Part shown: positions 1 through 8,247 of the stretch, one piece after another
Position numbering within the stretch: the first letter of the stretch is position 1
Layout of the letters: each line of letters begins with the position of its first letter
NCBI GenBank assembly: GCA_039587535.1
Contig: JBDHIF010000007.1
Coordinates: 1-64,000 of the forward strand
Source: JAWLHJ01 sp039587535
GTDB taxonomy: Bacteria > Gemmatimonadota > Gemmatimonadetes > Longimicrobiales > Gaopeijiaceae
DNA: 64,000 bases
Reading direction: 5' to 3'
Program-made: the position numbers and the translations under genes
The notes under the pieces: generated by a model
The model's input: the letters and a program-made list of their open reading frames with translations, nothing else
What the model was told of the DNA's origin: nothing
Databases searched by the model: none

Positions 1-5
1 CGTCG

Positions 6-34
6 TTGACCGGGATCGGCGTGGCGTCTAGCTT
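6..34 (+). promoter_or_regulatory. Sigma-70-like promoter for the TPR gene
   Basis: The -35 box TTGACC lies at 6-11 and the -10 box TAGCTT at 29-34, separated by 17 nt. The TPR gene starts at 95, giving a leader of about 50 nt. The same TTGAC/TASCTT pattern occurs before kdsB, sucC and nuoA in this window, which strengthens the call. Not experimentally supported. Confidence 0.5.
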
Positions 35-94
35 TTCAGCCGCCTCAACACCGTCGGTGTGAGACCTTCCAGAAACCTCAGCGGACCCGCGTTC

Positions 95-790
95 ATGTCC
101 AAGCGGAAAGCCGGCCAGAGCCGGAACAGGCAGAGCCAGAGCGAGCCTGACGACCTTTTCATCGCTCGGGTTCTCGATCTCGGCAAGTGGGCACAGGCCA
201 ACCAGCAGATCATGACCGTGCTGGGCGTTCTCATGGTGATCGCCGCCGCCGGCGTTCTCTATTACGGGAACTATCGGCGCTCGCTGAACGACCAGGCGGC
301 GCAACAGCTGGAGCTGGTCCACCAGTCCATCGCCATACAGGATACCCAGGGTGCCCAGGATCAGCTGGTGACCTTCCTCGAGCGCTACAGTGGAACGGTG
401 TACGAGGGGGAGGCTCGTCTTCTTCTGGGAGACGCGTATCTGCAGGCGGGTGAGCCCCAGCAGGCTCAGGTCGTGTTGTCGCCGCTCGGGTCCAGCCCGA
501 GGGATCCGATCGAGCTCCAGGCCGCCATGCTGCTCGCCAAGGCTTATGAGCAGGACGAGCGCTGGGCGGACGCCGAAGAGGCCTACCTCAGGGTGGCGGA
601 TCGCTCCGAGCTGAGCTTCCAGGTCGAAGAGGCGCTCGCCAATGCCGCGCGAATTCGTGGTGACCAGGGTGACGTGGAAGGAGCCATCTCCCTTTACCAA
701 CGGGCTCTCGACCGCCTGAGTGATGATCATCCTATGCGCGGTCACTACCAGATGCGTATCACGGAGCTGCGGACCGGGCCGAGCACCTGA
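95..790 (+). CDS. Membrane-anchored tetratricopeptide-repeat protein (YfgM/BamD-like)
   Basis: A 231-residue protein with a charged, hydrophilic N-terminus, one membrane helix at about residues 43-63 (IMTVLGVLMVIAAAGVLYYG) and a periplasmic TPR domain. Helical repeats recur around residues 75-225, for example GDAYLQAGEPQQAQ, AKAYEQDERWADAEEAYL and GDVEGAISLYQRAL. This layout is that of YfgM-type tetratricopeptide proteins, which assist envelope protein folding in other bacteria; the role here is inference. The ATG at 95 is preferred over 59 because the upstream residues look non-coding. It is a single-gene unit with its own candidate promoter and a GC-rich hairpin directly after the stop. Confidence 0.75.
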   Translation: MSKRKAGQSRNRQSQSEPDDLFIARVLDLGKWAQANQQIMTVLGVLMVIAAAGVLYYGNYRRSLNDQAAQQLELVHQSIAIQDTQGAQDQLVTFLERYSGTVYEGEARLLLGDAYLQAGEPQQAQVVLSPLGSSPRDPIELQAAMLLAKAYEQDERWADAEEAYLRVADRSELSFQVEEALANAARIRGDQGDVEGAISLYQRALDRLSDDHPMRGHYQMRITELRTGPST

Positions 791-791
791 A

Positions 792-814
792 GGCCGGGCG
801 GGCCCGACCCGGCC
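792..814 (+). terminator. GC-rich terminator-like hairpin after the TPR gene
   Basis: GGCCGGG at 792-798 is the exact reverse complement of CCCGGCC at 808-814, with a 9-nt loop, beginning two bases after the TPR stop codon. There is no T-tract after it, so it is not a canonical intrinsic terminator; it could be an RNA-stabilising hairpin. Confidence 0.4.
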
Positions 815-922
815 CGGACCCCGCCTGATCGCACCAGAGCGTCCGTAGGAGCGCGCGCCGACGGCCGCGTGTGATGAAGACGCACAGATCACGTGCCTAT
901 GCTTGCACCGACCATAAGTGCG

Positions 923-938
923 CATAATACATATTATG
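923..938. promoter_or_regulatory. AT-rich perfect palindrome in a convergent intergenic gap
   Basis: CATAATA (923-929) and TATTATG (932-938) form a perfect 7-bp inverted repeat with a 2-nt spacer. It lies inside the 291-bp gap (791-1081) between the convergent TPR and rlpA genes, in a stretch far richer in A/T than its surroundings. GTGAC (953-957) and GTCAC (969-973) form a second, weaker repeat beside it. I see no gene, tRNA or open frame in the gap. It could be a regulator binding site, a small-RNA promoter region or a bidirectional stop; the sequence does not decide. Confidence 0.35.
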
Positions 939-1081
939 TTGCATTGCATTTCGTGACTCCGGGGTATTGTCACGTAATGGGTCCCACCCCTCTACCCTCT
1001 CCTCCGTCGCGCTGAGTCGTGCTAGGGGCGTTGCGGGCGCCCGTCGCTCGCCGGAGTGTGGCCGTTAGCGAACCGCTCGCG

Positions 1082-1624
1082 TCAGGGCGTGCGGGTCTGC
1101 CACGGCTCTACGGCGCGCACGCGGACCGGAGCCGTTCCCGCGCCGACCAGTCCGAGCTTGAGCGCCGCGGCATAGGACACGTCGATAATCCGCCGATCCG
1201 GGTCATGGAACGGCCCCCGGTCGTTCACCCGAACGATCGCAGTCCGACCGTTGGCAAGGTTCGTGACCTCCACGTAGCTCGGGATCGGAAGCGTGCGGTG
1301 CGCCGCCGTCATGAGATGCATGTCGTAGCGCTCACCGTTACTGGTCGGCCGGCCGTGGAACTCCTCGCCGTACCAGGATGCGACACCCCGTTCGTCGTAC
1401 CCATAGGACGTGTCCAGAACGCGGTACCTCCGGCCCCGGAGCTCATACTCCGCCATGTTCCCCTGCCGCGCCGGCGGTTCCACGATGGGAACGGCGTCCA
1501 CGATATCCGCCGGGTCCGGCGGAGGCGATACGACGGCGGGCGCTCCGACCATGGTGCAGCTCGTGCCGAGCAGCCATAGCGCCACCAACGAGGCTACGCA
1601 GCGTCCTGCAGGCGGGCGCTTCAT
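1082..1624 (-). CDS. rlpA: RlpA-family septal ring lytic transglycosylase, lipoprotein
   Basis: A 180-residue protein with a lipoprotein signal ending in the lipobox LGTSC (Cys23). A double-psi beta-barrel domain carries the RlpA hallmarks ASWYGEEFHGRPTSNGERY, MTAAHRTLP, TNLANGR and VRVNDRGPF. RlpA proteins cleave glycan strands lacking stem peptides and act at the division septum. The C-terminal SPOR domain of longer homologues is absent, so septal targeting would need another route. The ATG at 1624 is chosen because it puts a basic n-region right before the hydrophobic signal. It is the last gene of the minus-strand run that includes the CYTH gene just upstream. Confidence 0.85.
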   Translation of the reverse strand: MKRPPAGRCVASLVALWLLGTSCTMVGAPAVVSPPPDPADIVDAVPIVEPPARQGNMAEYELRGRRYRVLDTSYGYDERGVASWYGEEFHGRPTSNGERYDMHLMTAAHRTLPIPSYVEVTNLANGRTAIVRVNDRGPFHDPDRRIIDVSYAAALKLGLVGAGTAPVRVRAVEPWQTRTP

Positions 1625-1635
1625 GCCTGGCTTCG

Positions 1636-2136
1636 TCAAGCCGATCCCTCCCCGTAAACGAGTCGGACCCATGACCGTTGCTCACTCGGCGTCATAGACG
1701 CCACATGACTGCTAGTGAACTGGTTGTCATCGGTGACCTCACGCAATATCGAGACTCCTTGTGGCGGAGGCGGCAGTGCCGCTTCTTCCGCGTCGAGCTC
1801 CATCTCCAGGAGTGCCAGCCCTTTCAGGCTACCCCGAAAACGATCCAGCTCCCATGAGCCCACCTGGTAACGGACCTTCTCGACGAGACGCTCACCGGCG
1901 GCGTCGAACAGGGCGTCGGCCATCTCCCGAGAGACCACCTCCTCGACTTCCCTGCGGCGGATCCCCGAGCCTTGCTTGCACGTGAGCACCGGGCCCCGCT
2001 CTTCACCGGTCCGGATGCGTACCGCTTTGGGCCCGGTAAGAACGTACCCTTGCTTGAGAGGACGCCCTGGGCCGTACGACTCCCAGGTCTCGGCCGGCAC
2101 TCGCACCAGGAATCGGCGTTCGATCTCCCAGGTCAC
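1636..2136 (-). CDS. CYTH-domain triphosphate tunnel metalloenzyme
   Basis: A 166-residue protein matching the CYTH family of tunnel enzymes acting on inorganic triphosphate or related phosphorylated substrates. Visible motifs are the N-terminal EIERRFLV, GYV.., VRIRTG, TCKQGSGIRRREVEE, KVRYQVGSWELDRFRG and LEMELD. The family signature ExExK is E4-I-E6-R-R8 here, with Arg instead of the usual Lys, while the other charged tunnel strands look intact. Its substrate cannot be told from sequence. It lies 11 nt upstream of rlpA and 13 nt after the methyltransferase gene, so co-transcription is likely. Confidence 0.8.
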   Translation of the reverse strand: MTWEIERRFLVRVPAETWESYGPGRPLKQGYVLTGPKAVRIRTGEERGPVLTCKQGSGIRRREVEEVVSREMADALFDAAGERLVEKVRYQVGSWELDRFRGSLKGLALLEMELDAEEAALPPPPQGVSILREVTDDNQFTSSHVASMTPSEQRSWVRLVYGEGSA

Positions 2137-2149
2137 GATTCCTCCGAGA

Positions 2150-2875
2150 TCACGGCGCGCCCCCGCCGACCGGTTTGTGGCCCAGCACCGCGATACGGCG
2201 CCTCAGGAGCGGAACCCACCGCTGGAGGAGCCGTTCTGCCGCGCGAAGGCCGGGAACGTGAGACTCGGCGAAGTAGGCCCTTTCAATCTCGAATCCGGCA
2301 CCGGTGAGAAGGCCGCGCATCCTCTCCATCGACTTGTAGTCGACATGCGTAGGGTCCCGCTGCAGCAAGATGTCCCGATTCTTGAGGACCTCCAGGATAT
2401 GGCCACGATGCGGGGTCCAGGTGCTGAAGCGACCGCCCGGCTTGAGGAGGCGAAACGCTTCCTCGGCCACGCGTCGCGAATCCTCGGGATACAGGTGCTC
2501 GAAAAGGTCTGCTGCCACGACCGTGTCGAACGAGGCACCCGGGAGTCCGGTGTCTCCGGCGTCGGCGCACAGGAACTCCGGCCGCGCTCCGCCACCGCGC
2601 TGGGCACGACGGTCTTCACAGAATTCGATGGATCGCTGGCTGAAGTCCACCCCGACCACGTCCAGACCACGGTCTGCGAGCGCGAACGAGAAGGTACCCC
2701 AACCACATCCGAGATCCGCCACCCGTTCGCCCGGGTGAGGCGTATGGAGCGCGAGGACCTTCTCCAGACGGTACTGCTGGAACGGCGAGTCCACGTCCAC
2801 GATGTGGTGCGCCCCACTTCCTTCGAAGTAGTCGCTGGAATCGTAGTATTCGCGGTCGATCTCCCGCGCGGTCAT
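2150..2875 (-). CDS. Class I SAM-dependent methyltransferase
   Basis: A 241-residue Rossmann methyltransferase. The SAM-binding loop is VADLGCGWGTFSFALADRG, followed by the acidic strand VVGVDFS, the motif II region FDTVVAADLFEHL and the post-motif LLKPGGRFSTWTPH. The arrangement resembles UbiG/Coq3-like small-molecule or lipid methyltransferases. It sits at the end of the surface-glycan cluster, 16 nt after the GT2 gene, so methylation of a glycan or lipid intermediate is plausible inference. The acceptor is unknown. Confidence 0.8.
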   Translation of the reverse strand: MTAREIDREYYDSSDYFEGSGAHHIVDVDSPFQQYRLEKVLALHTPHPGERVADLGCGWGTFSFALADRGLDVVGVDFSQRSIEFCEDRRAQRGGGARPEFLCADAGDTGLPGASFDTVVAADLFEHLYPEDSRRVAEEAFRLLKPGGRFSTWTPHRGHILEVLKNRDILLQRDPTHVDYKSMERMRGLLTGAGFEIERAYFAESHVPGLRAAERLLQRWVPLLRRRIAVLGHKPVGGGAP

Positions 2876-2891
2876 GCCTCGTCCCCCGTCG

Positions 2892-3617
2892 TCAGATTCG
2901 TCCGAAGATCGCCATGATGCGGAGCCACCAGACCCGCCATACGGCCTCCCTGACGATCTTCTTCGACATCTTGGACTCCCCGTAATCCCGTTCCGTGAAC
3001 AGGATCGGGGTCTCCACCAGCGAGAAGCCTTTCCGGAACGCCCGGTACTTCAGCTCGATCTGAAAGGCGTAACCGTTGGACCGCACCTGATCGAGCGCGA
3101 CCGTCTCGAGGACGTTTCGGTGCCACCCGTTGAACCCTCCCGTGGCGTCCCGAACGGGCATACCGGTGATGATACGTGCGTACCACGAGCCGAAGTAGCT
3201 CACGAGCAGCCGGGACATCGGCCAGTTGGAGACGGTCACCCGACCCTCCACGTACCGGGAACCGATCACGACATCGTGATCCTTGGCTAGGCCGATCATC
3301 TTGGGGAGCGCTTCCGGCGGATGGGAGATATCGGCGTCCATCTCGAAGAGAAGGTCGTACTCTCGCTCCAGTCCCCAATCGAACCCAGCCAGATAAGCGG
3401 GGCCCAGGCCTGCCTTGCCCGGCCGGTGGAGCACGTGCACCCGCTCGTCTCCGGCGGCGAGGTCGTCCGCCAGCGCTCCCGTACCATCGGGCGAGGCGTC
3501 ATCGACCACCAGAACGTCGAGTCTCGAGTCCTGCTCAAGAATGAGCGGAATCTTCCTGGGCAGGCTGTCGATCTCGTTGTACGTCGGCACGATGACCAGG
3601 AATCGTCCTTCAGCCAT
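2892..3617 (-). CDS. GT2 polyprenyl-phosphate sugar transferase (DPM1-like)
   Basis: A 241-residue GT-A glycosyltransferase close to polyprenol-monophosphomannose synthases. Motifs include VPTYNEIDSLP at the N-terminus, VVDDASPDGTG, the DxD-bearing FEMDADISHPPEALP, GSRYVEGR, the conserved RDATGGFNGWHR and a basic C-terminal helix. Such enzymes load a nucleotide sugar onto a lipid phosphate on the inner face of the membrane. It lacks the extra membrane domain of longer DPMS proteins. The ATG at 3617 is selected because a purine-rich ribosome site (GGGGAGAGGGTG) precedes it. It overlaps the upstream UPF0104 gene by 8 nt. Confidence 0.85.
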   Translation of the reverse strand: MAEGRFLVIVPTYNEIDSLPRKIPLILEQDSRLDVLVVDDASPDGTGALADDLAAGDERVHVLHRPGKAGLGPAYLAGFDWGLEREYDLLFEMDADISHPPEALPKMIGLAKDHDVVIGSRYVEGRVTVSNWPMSRLLVSYFGSWYARIITGMPVRDATGGFNGWHRNVLETVALDQVRSNGYAFQIELKYRAFRKGFSLVETPILFTERDYGESKMSKKIVREAVWRVWWLRIMAIFGRI

Positions 3618-4494
3618 CACCCTCTCCCCTCCCCCGTATCCCCCCTGCTCCGGTGAGCCAGAACAGCCCCGCCGGGACGACTTCCACCGTAGTGGTCCAT
3701 ACACGCGCCACCACCGCTATGAGTCCTGCCGCTCCTCCGCCTACGTGAGGCGCCAGGAAAAGAATGAGGAATCCTTCGCGAGGGCCGAGGCCCGCTGGCG
3801 CGAAGATCATGAGGTAGCCCAGCACGTACGCCGCCGCGAACGCCGACCCTGCCACCCAGGGCGTGACCGAGAGGCCCAGTCCGGTGACGAGGAGGGTGAA
3901 CGCCAGGGCGTACACCAGCCAACTGGCGAGAGCCATGAGCAACCATCGGATTCCCTGACCCGGACCCAGTCCCTGCGGTTCCTCGGCCCGAGCGAGTCGG
4001 AACCAGGCTCCCAGCACCCGGCGGTGCACCGCCGGGAACATGGCCGCCATGAGACCCACGCCCAGCGCAGCCAGCGCGGCGGTGCCCCAAAAAGGATACG
4101 GATCCGGGCTGCTCAGGAGCGCGAACGTCCCAAGGGCCGTGGCGGCGACGAGTCCCGTCCCGTGACCTACGACCGCGGCGGCCGTGGCCGTGGCCACCGG
4201 CACGTCGTGGCGGCGAGCCAGAGCGGCCAGGCCGGCAATCTGCCAGAGCTTCCCCGGCAGGTACCGACCGAGGTTGGCTGCCATGAACATCGGGACGGCC
4301 ACGCGGGAGTTCAGGCTGGGCCCACCCAAGTCGGACACGATGCGGCCCCAGATGGCAGCGGACATGAAATAGCCGGCGAGGAGCACCACCACGGACGCGC
4401 TCAGGGGTACGGAGCTGAGGCGCCAGGTGCCCGGTCCCATGGCGCGGAGCTCTTCCACGCCCGGACCGAGCCGGCTCACGATGAACCAGGTCAC
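3610..4494 (-). CDS. UPF0104 / lysylphosphatidylglycerol-synthase-TM-like membrane protein
   Basis: A polytopic membrane protein with about seven or eight helices and the family motifs NLGRYLPGKLWQ and FAPAGLGPREGF. Relatives belong to the UPF0104 (AglD2/MprF-TM) group and are thought to act as lipid flippase-like or accessory proteins. Here it is sandwiched between YfhO and a polyprenyl-phosphate glycosyltransferase, suggesting handling of a lipid-linked sugar. The first standard start is GTG at 4494, but the same frame stays open to 4542 and encodes a further hydrophobic helix (LSAWLLRAGQLALTVLV). The only candidate there is CTG overlapping the yfhO stop (CTGA). Start uncertain. Confidence 0.75.
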   Translation of the reverse strand: MTWFIVSRLGPGVEELRAMGPGTWRLSSVPLSASVVVLLAGYFMSAAIWGRIVSDLGGPSLNSRVAVPMFMAANLGRYLPGKLWQIAGLAALARRHDVPVATATAAAVVGHGTGLVAATALGTFALLSSPDPYPFWGTAALAALGVGLMAAMFPAVHRRVLGAWFRLARAEEPQGLGPGQGIRWLLMALASWLVYALAFTLLVTGLGLSVTPWVAGSAFAAAYVLGYLMIFAPAGLGPREGFLILFLAPHVGGGAAGLIAVVARVWTTTVEVVPAGLFWLTGAGGIRGRGEGDG

Positions 4495-4538
4495 CAGAAC
4501 CGTGAGCGCGAGCTGTCCCGCGCGGAGAAGCCAGGCGC

Positions 4539-7118
4539 TCAGGATTCACCGGTCCTTCGTCGACGTTGGAGCGTCGTGCCTACGAGGGTTCCCGCGAGCG
4601 CCAGCGAGAACAGGATGCTGATCCAAAGGCTTCGCGACACGACGGCGGATCGGTAGGCCAGCTCCACGGACGAGGCGCCTTCCGGAACCGGTACGGCTCG
4701 GAGGGTGTGGTAGGCGCGCAGAATGGGCGCTGGTTCCCCATTCACCGTGGCGTGCCAGCTCGGGAACCAGTTGTCTGCGATGACCAGAAGGGCCGGTCCG
4801 TCCGCCTGCACTGCCAGGCGCTGAAGGTTGGGCGTCCGCTCGAGCCACGTCACCGAGCCCTCCACGGGGCGGCCCGCCAGCCGGGCTGCCGGAGCCTCCG
4901 GGACCACGGCCTCACGCTCCGGGTCGAAGGCGCCGGTGAGCATGAAGTCCACGGCGCGGTCGTCGGGCTGGATCACGATGTCGCCCACCAGCCTGGCCCT
5001 CGGGAGGCCGGGGTCCTCGAGCACGGTCTCATACGCCGTTCCGTCGGCCAGCGAGGTCCGGGACACCACGGGCCCCTCCACCGACTGCCCGATCTCGAGG
5101 TCTGGCCAGAGGATGTATCGAACGTTGAGAATCCTGCGGATGTTCGGGTTCAGCAGGTGCTCTGGGAAAGAGGATCCCGCCATGCCAATGAGCTCCCGGT
5201 ACCGCGCAAGGTCGTTGGGGTGGTGCCCGGCAGCGAGCTCGATCCCGTGAAGGGCCGGGAGCACGTCCTGTCCCGCCTGCCGGAACGAGAGCATCCGGTA
5301 CGGCTCGTCGGCGTCACGCTCTCGATCCAAGACGGCCTGAATGTTGGCGCCCGGCGCCGCCCATTCGTGAAAATCGAGGGTCTCGACGAAGGCCCGGTCC
5401 ACCCTCACGGCGTCCACGGTCACCAGGGCCACCAGGCCTGCCAATACCGTGCCTGCACCCAAGGCGCCCCTCCGGAGCGCCCATGCGAGGCCCGTTACCG
5501 TCCCGGCGAGAAGCACCGCGAACCAGGCGCCCTGCACGATGAACGGAATGGCGCCCTGTAGCACAGCCATGCGCTGCGGCGCGATCTGCGCATAGATGGT
5601 GGACGTCCAGACGGTGGTGAAGCTCCCCGAGCTGATGAGGAGGGCCATCAGGGCGAGGCCTCCCGTGATGCCGGCCAGCACCTTCACATCCGAGCCTAGG
5701 CCCTCCCCTTCCCTCCGTCGAACGAGCGTGAGGAGCCGGTCGGTTCCAAGGGCCGCCAAGGTGATGGCTGCGAATCCGGTCAGGAACAGGGCCTGCGAGG
5801 GCGCGCGGAACAGGCTGATGCCCGGGACGATCTCGTAAAAGATCCGCCACACGGGTGTGTTCGCTCCGAGGGCGAAGAGAAAAGCCAGGACTCCCAGCCC
5901 CAGGAAGAAGCTCCTCAGACCGTTTCGGCGCACCCCGAGGAACGAGAGAGACGCGAGCAGAAGGACCACCAGCCCCGCGTACTCGTGGTTGTTCTTGAAG
6001 CCGTTGCGGCCCCAGTACGTGTTCTGGGCCCATGCTGCTCCGCCGGCGTTGTTCCCGACGAACTCGGGGATCACCAGCGAGAGCGCCTCTTCCGGATGGA
6101 TGGACCAGGAGCTGGACCAATCCACGCCCGTCTCAGCGGCGGCCGGGCCGGTGGTCTGAGTTCGACGGGAGTGTTCGGTCACGTAGTCCACCGCGGGGAG
6201 CAGCTGGATCGCCCCGACTCCCGCACCTGCGAGCGACGCGGCGAGGAACAGGCCAAATCGAGCCGCGGCGATCCGCTTCCGCGCTGTCCGGGGGGCGTCG
6301 GCACCGTCACGGGGCGCCACGGGCGCGGAGGATGCCGCCGCTGAGTCCGGTGGATCTCCGGCGGCTCCGCTGCCCCGGGCCACCTGGACGGAGCGGAAGA
6401 TGGCGTACATCCCCACGGCTCCGAACAGGAAGTACGCCATCTGGAAATGGGTCGTCAGGAGGATGACACCCACCACCAGGGCGATGGCCGCGAAACCGCG
6501 CGCGCCGGGACGAACGAAGTGGCGCTCCACCGCGTGAAAAAGGAGCGGCGCAAGCGCGGTCACGAACATCTTTCCGTCGTGTCCGGGGTTGACGAGGCTC
6601 ACGAAGAATGGCGCCAGCATGTAGGCCGTGCCGGCCAGCAGTGCCGCGGCCCGCGAGGCGCCGATGGAGCGCACCCAGCCGAACATGAAGAATCCGGCCG
6701 CCACGACGTGCAGCACGAGCTTCCAACCCAGAGCCCGGTAGGGTTCGAGCAGCAGCAGGAGGACGAGGGATGGAGGGTAAAGGGAGTCACCCCCGGACAG
6801 CGCCTCCAGAAAGGGTGTCCCACCGAGGATGTCCGGCGCCCACCGGGGGATCGTCCCGAGGGTCCTCAACGCTTCCGCATAGAACGCACGGGCTACGTAG
6901 CCACCGCCCAGGGTGTCGCTACCGAACAGCATCTGGTCGGAGAACACGAACGCGCGGAAGACGAACAGGCCCAGCACCACGAAGAACACCGAGGGGATCC
7001 ACAGGGGGATGGCTGGCGGCGTTAAGCGGGACGGAGTGCCAGGGCGGCCCTGACCTCGCGGGCCGCCTCGGCCCCGAGGGCTTCGCCGGGCCCCCTTCCT
7101 GGACGACGTGTCAGTCAA
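4539..7118 (-). CDS. YfhO-family membrane protein (putative glycan glycosyltransferase)
   Basis: An 859-residue protein with a basic, disordered N-terminus, about a dozen membrane helices and a C-terminal extracytoplasmic domain followed by a final helix. Family hallmarks are the early loop GGGYVARAFYAEALRTLG, the NPGHDGKMFVTALAPLLF segment and the C-terminal NWFPSWHATVNGEPAPILRA. YfhO relatives are polyisoprenyl-phosphate-sugar-dependent enzymes that decorate surface polymers, in Firmicutes teichoic acids. In this LPS-bearing organism the acceptor must be something else. It starts with TTG at 7118, overlapping the GT4 gene by 8 nt. The neighbouring DPM1-like enzyme could make its lipid-linked donor. 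Confidence 0.85.
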   Translation of the reverse strand: MTDTSSRKGARRSPRGRGGPRGQGRPGTPSRLTPPAIPLWIPSVFFVVLGLFVFRAFVFSDQMLFGSDTLGGGYVARAFYAEALRTLGTIPRWAPDILGGTPFLEALSGGDSLYPPSLVLLLLLEPYRALGWKLVLHVVAAGFFMFGWVRSIGASRAAALLAGTAYMLAPFFVSLVNPGHDGKMFVTALAPLLFHAVERHFVRPGARGFAAIALVVGVILLTTHFQMAYFLFGAVGMYAIFRSVQVARGSGAAGDPPDSAAASSAPVAPRDGADAPRTARKRIAAARFGLFLAASLAGAGVGAIQLLPAVDYVTEHSRRTQTTGPAAAETGVDWSSSWSIHPEEALSLVIPEFVGNNAGGAAWAQNTYWGRNGFKNNHEYAGLVVLLLASLSFLGVRRNGLRSFFLGLGVLAFLFALGANTPVWRIFYEIVPGISLFRAPSQALFLTGFAAITLAALGTDRLLTLVRRREGEGLGSDVKVLAGITGGLALMALLISSGSFTTVWTSTIYAQIAPQRMAVLQGAIPFIVQGAWFAVLLAGTVTGLAWALRRGALGAGTVLAGLVALVTVDAVRVDRAFVETLDFHEWAAPGANIQAVLDRERDADEPYRMLSFRQAGQDVLPALHGIELAAGHHPNDLARYRELIGMAGSSFPEHLLNPNIRRILNVRYILWPDLEIGQSVEGPVVSRTSLADGTAYETVLEDPGLPRARLVGDIVIQPDDRAVDFMLTGAFDPEREAVVPEAPAARLAGRPVEGSVTWLERTPNLQRLAVQADGPALLVIADNWFPSWHATVNGEPAPILRAYHTLRAVPVPEGASSVELAYRSAVVSRSLWISILFSLALAGTLVGTTLQRRRRTGES

Positions 7119-8247
7119 CGCGCGCTCCCCGCCGGTTCCGTTGTTTCACGAGCACTTCGTAGATCTCCAGGTGTCGTTGCACCAGTCGACGGTTGCTCCA
7201 CCGGGCTACCACCCGTTCCCGGGCGGCGGCTCCCAGCTTGGAAAGCTGTCCTCCTTCGAGGAGTTCCACCACCGTTCGTGCCAGAGAGGTCGGGTCGGCT
7301 GGCTCGAACAGCCCACCCACCTCGTCGTTCACGATCTCGGGCAGCCCCCCCACCCGGGACGCGGCGACGGGCACCTGGCATGCCATGGCCTCCAGGGCGG
7401 CCACAGACGTGGCTTCCATGAGCGAGGGGAAGACGGCGAGGTGCGCGCCGGATAGCAGATGCGGCATGTCGGCGTTGGGTTTGGCACCCATGAAGACGAT
7501 ACGCTCGGACACCCCCAGCGTCCCTGCGAGGGCCTCCAATCGGGCACGCTCCGGCCCGTCACCGATGATCCATGCCTCGACGTCCACGTGGTCCAAGATG
7601 AGCGGCATGGCGCGCACCAGGTACTCCACGCCGTTCTTCTCGAAGAGCCGTCTCGGCACCACGAGCCGCCATGGCCCCCCCGGCGGTGTGGACGCCGGAT
7701 GGGTCACGCGGCGGAACAAGGACGTGTCCACCCCGTTCGTAAGAGGCTCCACCTCCACACTCGGAGCCAAAGCCTTTGCCACTTCTGCGATCTCGACACT
7801 GGCGGCCAGGTTGTAGGAGGCGGCTTCCAGGAAGCGTCGGAAGATCGGGGCCCAGAATGGCGATGTCGCCCTGCGCAGGAAGTGGCTCGTGTGGTACGTC
7901 GTCACGAAGGGAGCGCCACCGGTGACGCGACGGGCGACCATGCATGGAAGCACCGCAGCGATGTCCTGCGCATGCATCACGTCGGCGGACCGAGCCAGTG
8001 ATCCGAACCGAGGCATCGAACCCAGGGCGTGCGCGGCCCAACCCGGTGTGTTCCTTCCAAGGAGCGGCGTGCGCCACACCCGAACACCGTCCATCACCTG
8101 GAACGCCGGGAGCTCCGGTCGGGACCGGGACGTCACCACGTCGACCTCGTGCCCTTCGGCGGCCAAGCCCCTGCACAGGTGGAACACGTGGCTCTCAAGG
8201 CCGCCGACCTCCGGAGGGAAGTAGACGGCGTGCATCAGGATCCTCAC
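7111..8247 (-). CDS. GT4-family glycosyltransferase
   Basis: A 378-residue GT-B glycosyltransferase. The N-terminal acceptor domain has YFPPEVGGLESHVFHLCRGL. The C-terminal donor domain has the GT4 signatures GDGPERARLEALA, VFMGAKP and FPSLMEATSVAALEAMACQ followed by SRVGGLPEIV. It probably transfers an activated sugar to a lipid-linked acceptor in surface glycan assembly. It begins with GTG at 8247, overlapping the wecB stop as GTGA, so translation is coupled. Sugar specificity cannot be predicted. Confidence 0.85.
   Translation of the reverse strand: MRILMHAVYFPPEVGGLESHVFHLCRGLAAEGHEVDVVTSRSRPELPAFQVMDGVRVWRTPLLGRNTPGWAAHALGSMPRFGSLARSADVMHAQDIAAVLPCMVARRVTGGAPFVTTYHTSHFLRRATSPFWAPIFRRFLEAASYNLAASVEIAEVAKALAPSVEVEPLTNGVDTSLFRRVTHPASTPPGGPWRLVVPRRLFEKNGVEYLVRAMPLILDHVDVEAWIIGDGPERARLEALAGTLGVSERIVFMGAKPNADMPHLLSGAHLAVFPSLMEATSVAALEAMACQVPVAASRVGGLPEIVNDEVGGLFEPADPTSLARTVVELLEGGQLSKLGAAARERVVARWSNRRLVQRHLEIYEVLVKQRNRRGARVD

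Noticed and set aside
791..1081. tRNA or small RNA gene in the convergent gap
   Set aside because: No cloverleaf arms or conserved T-loop sequence found by eye; only the palindrome is supportable.
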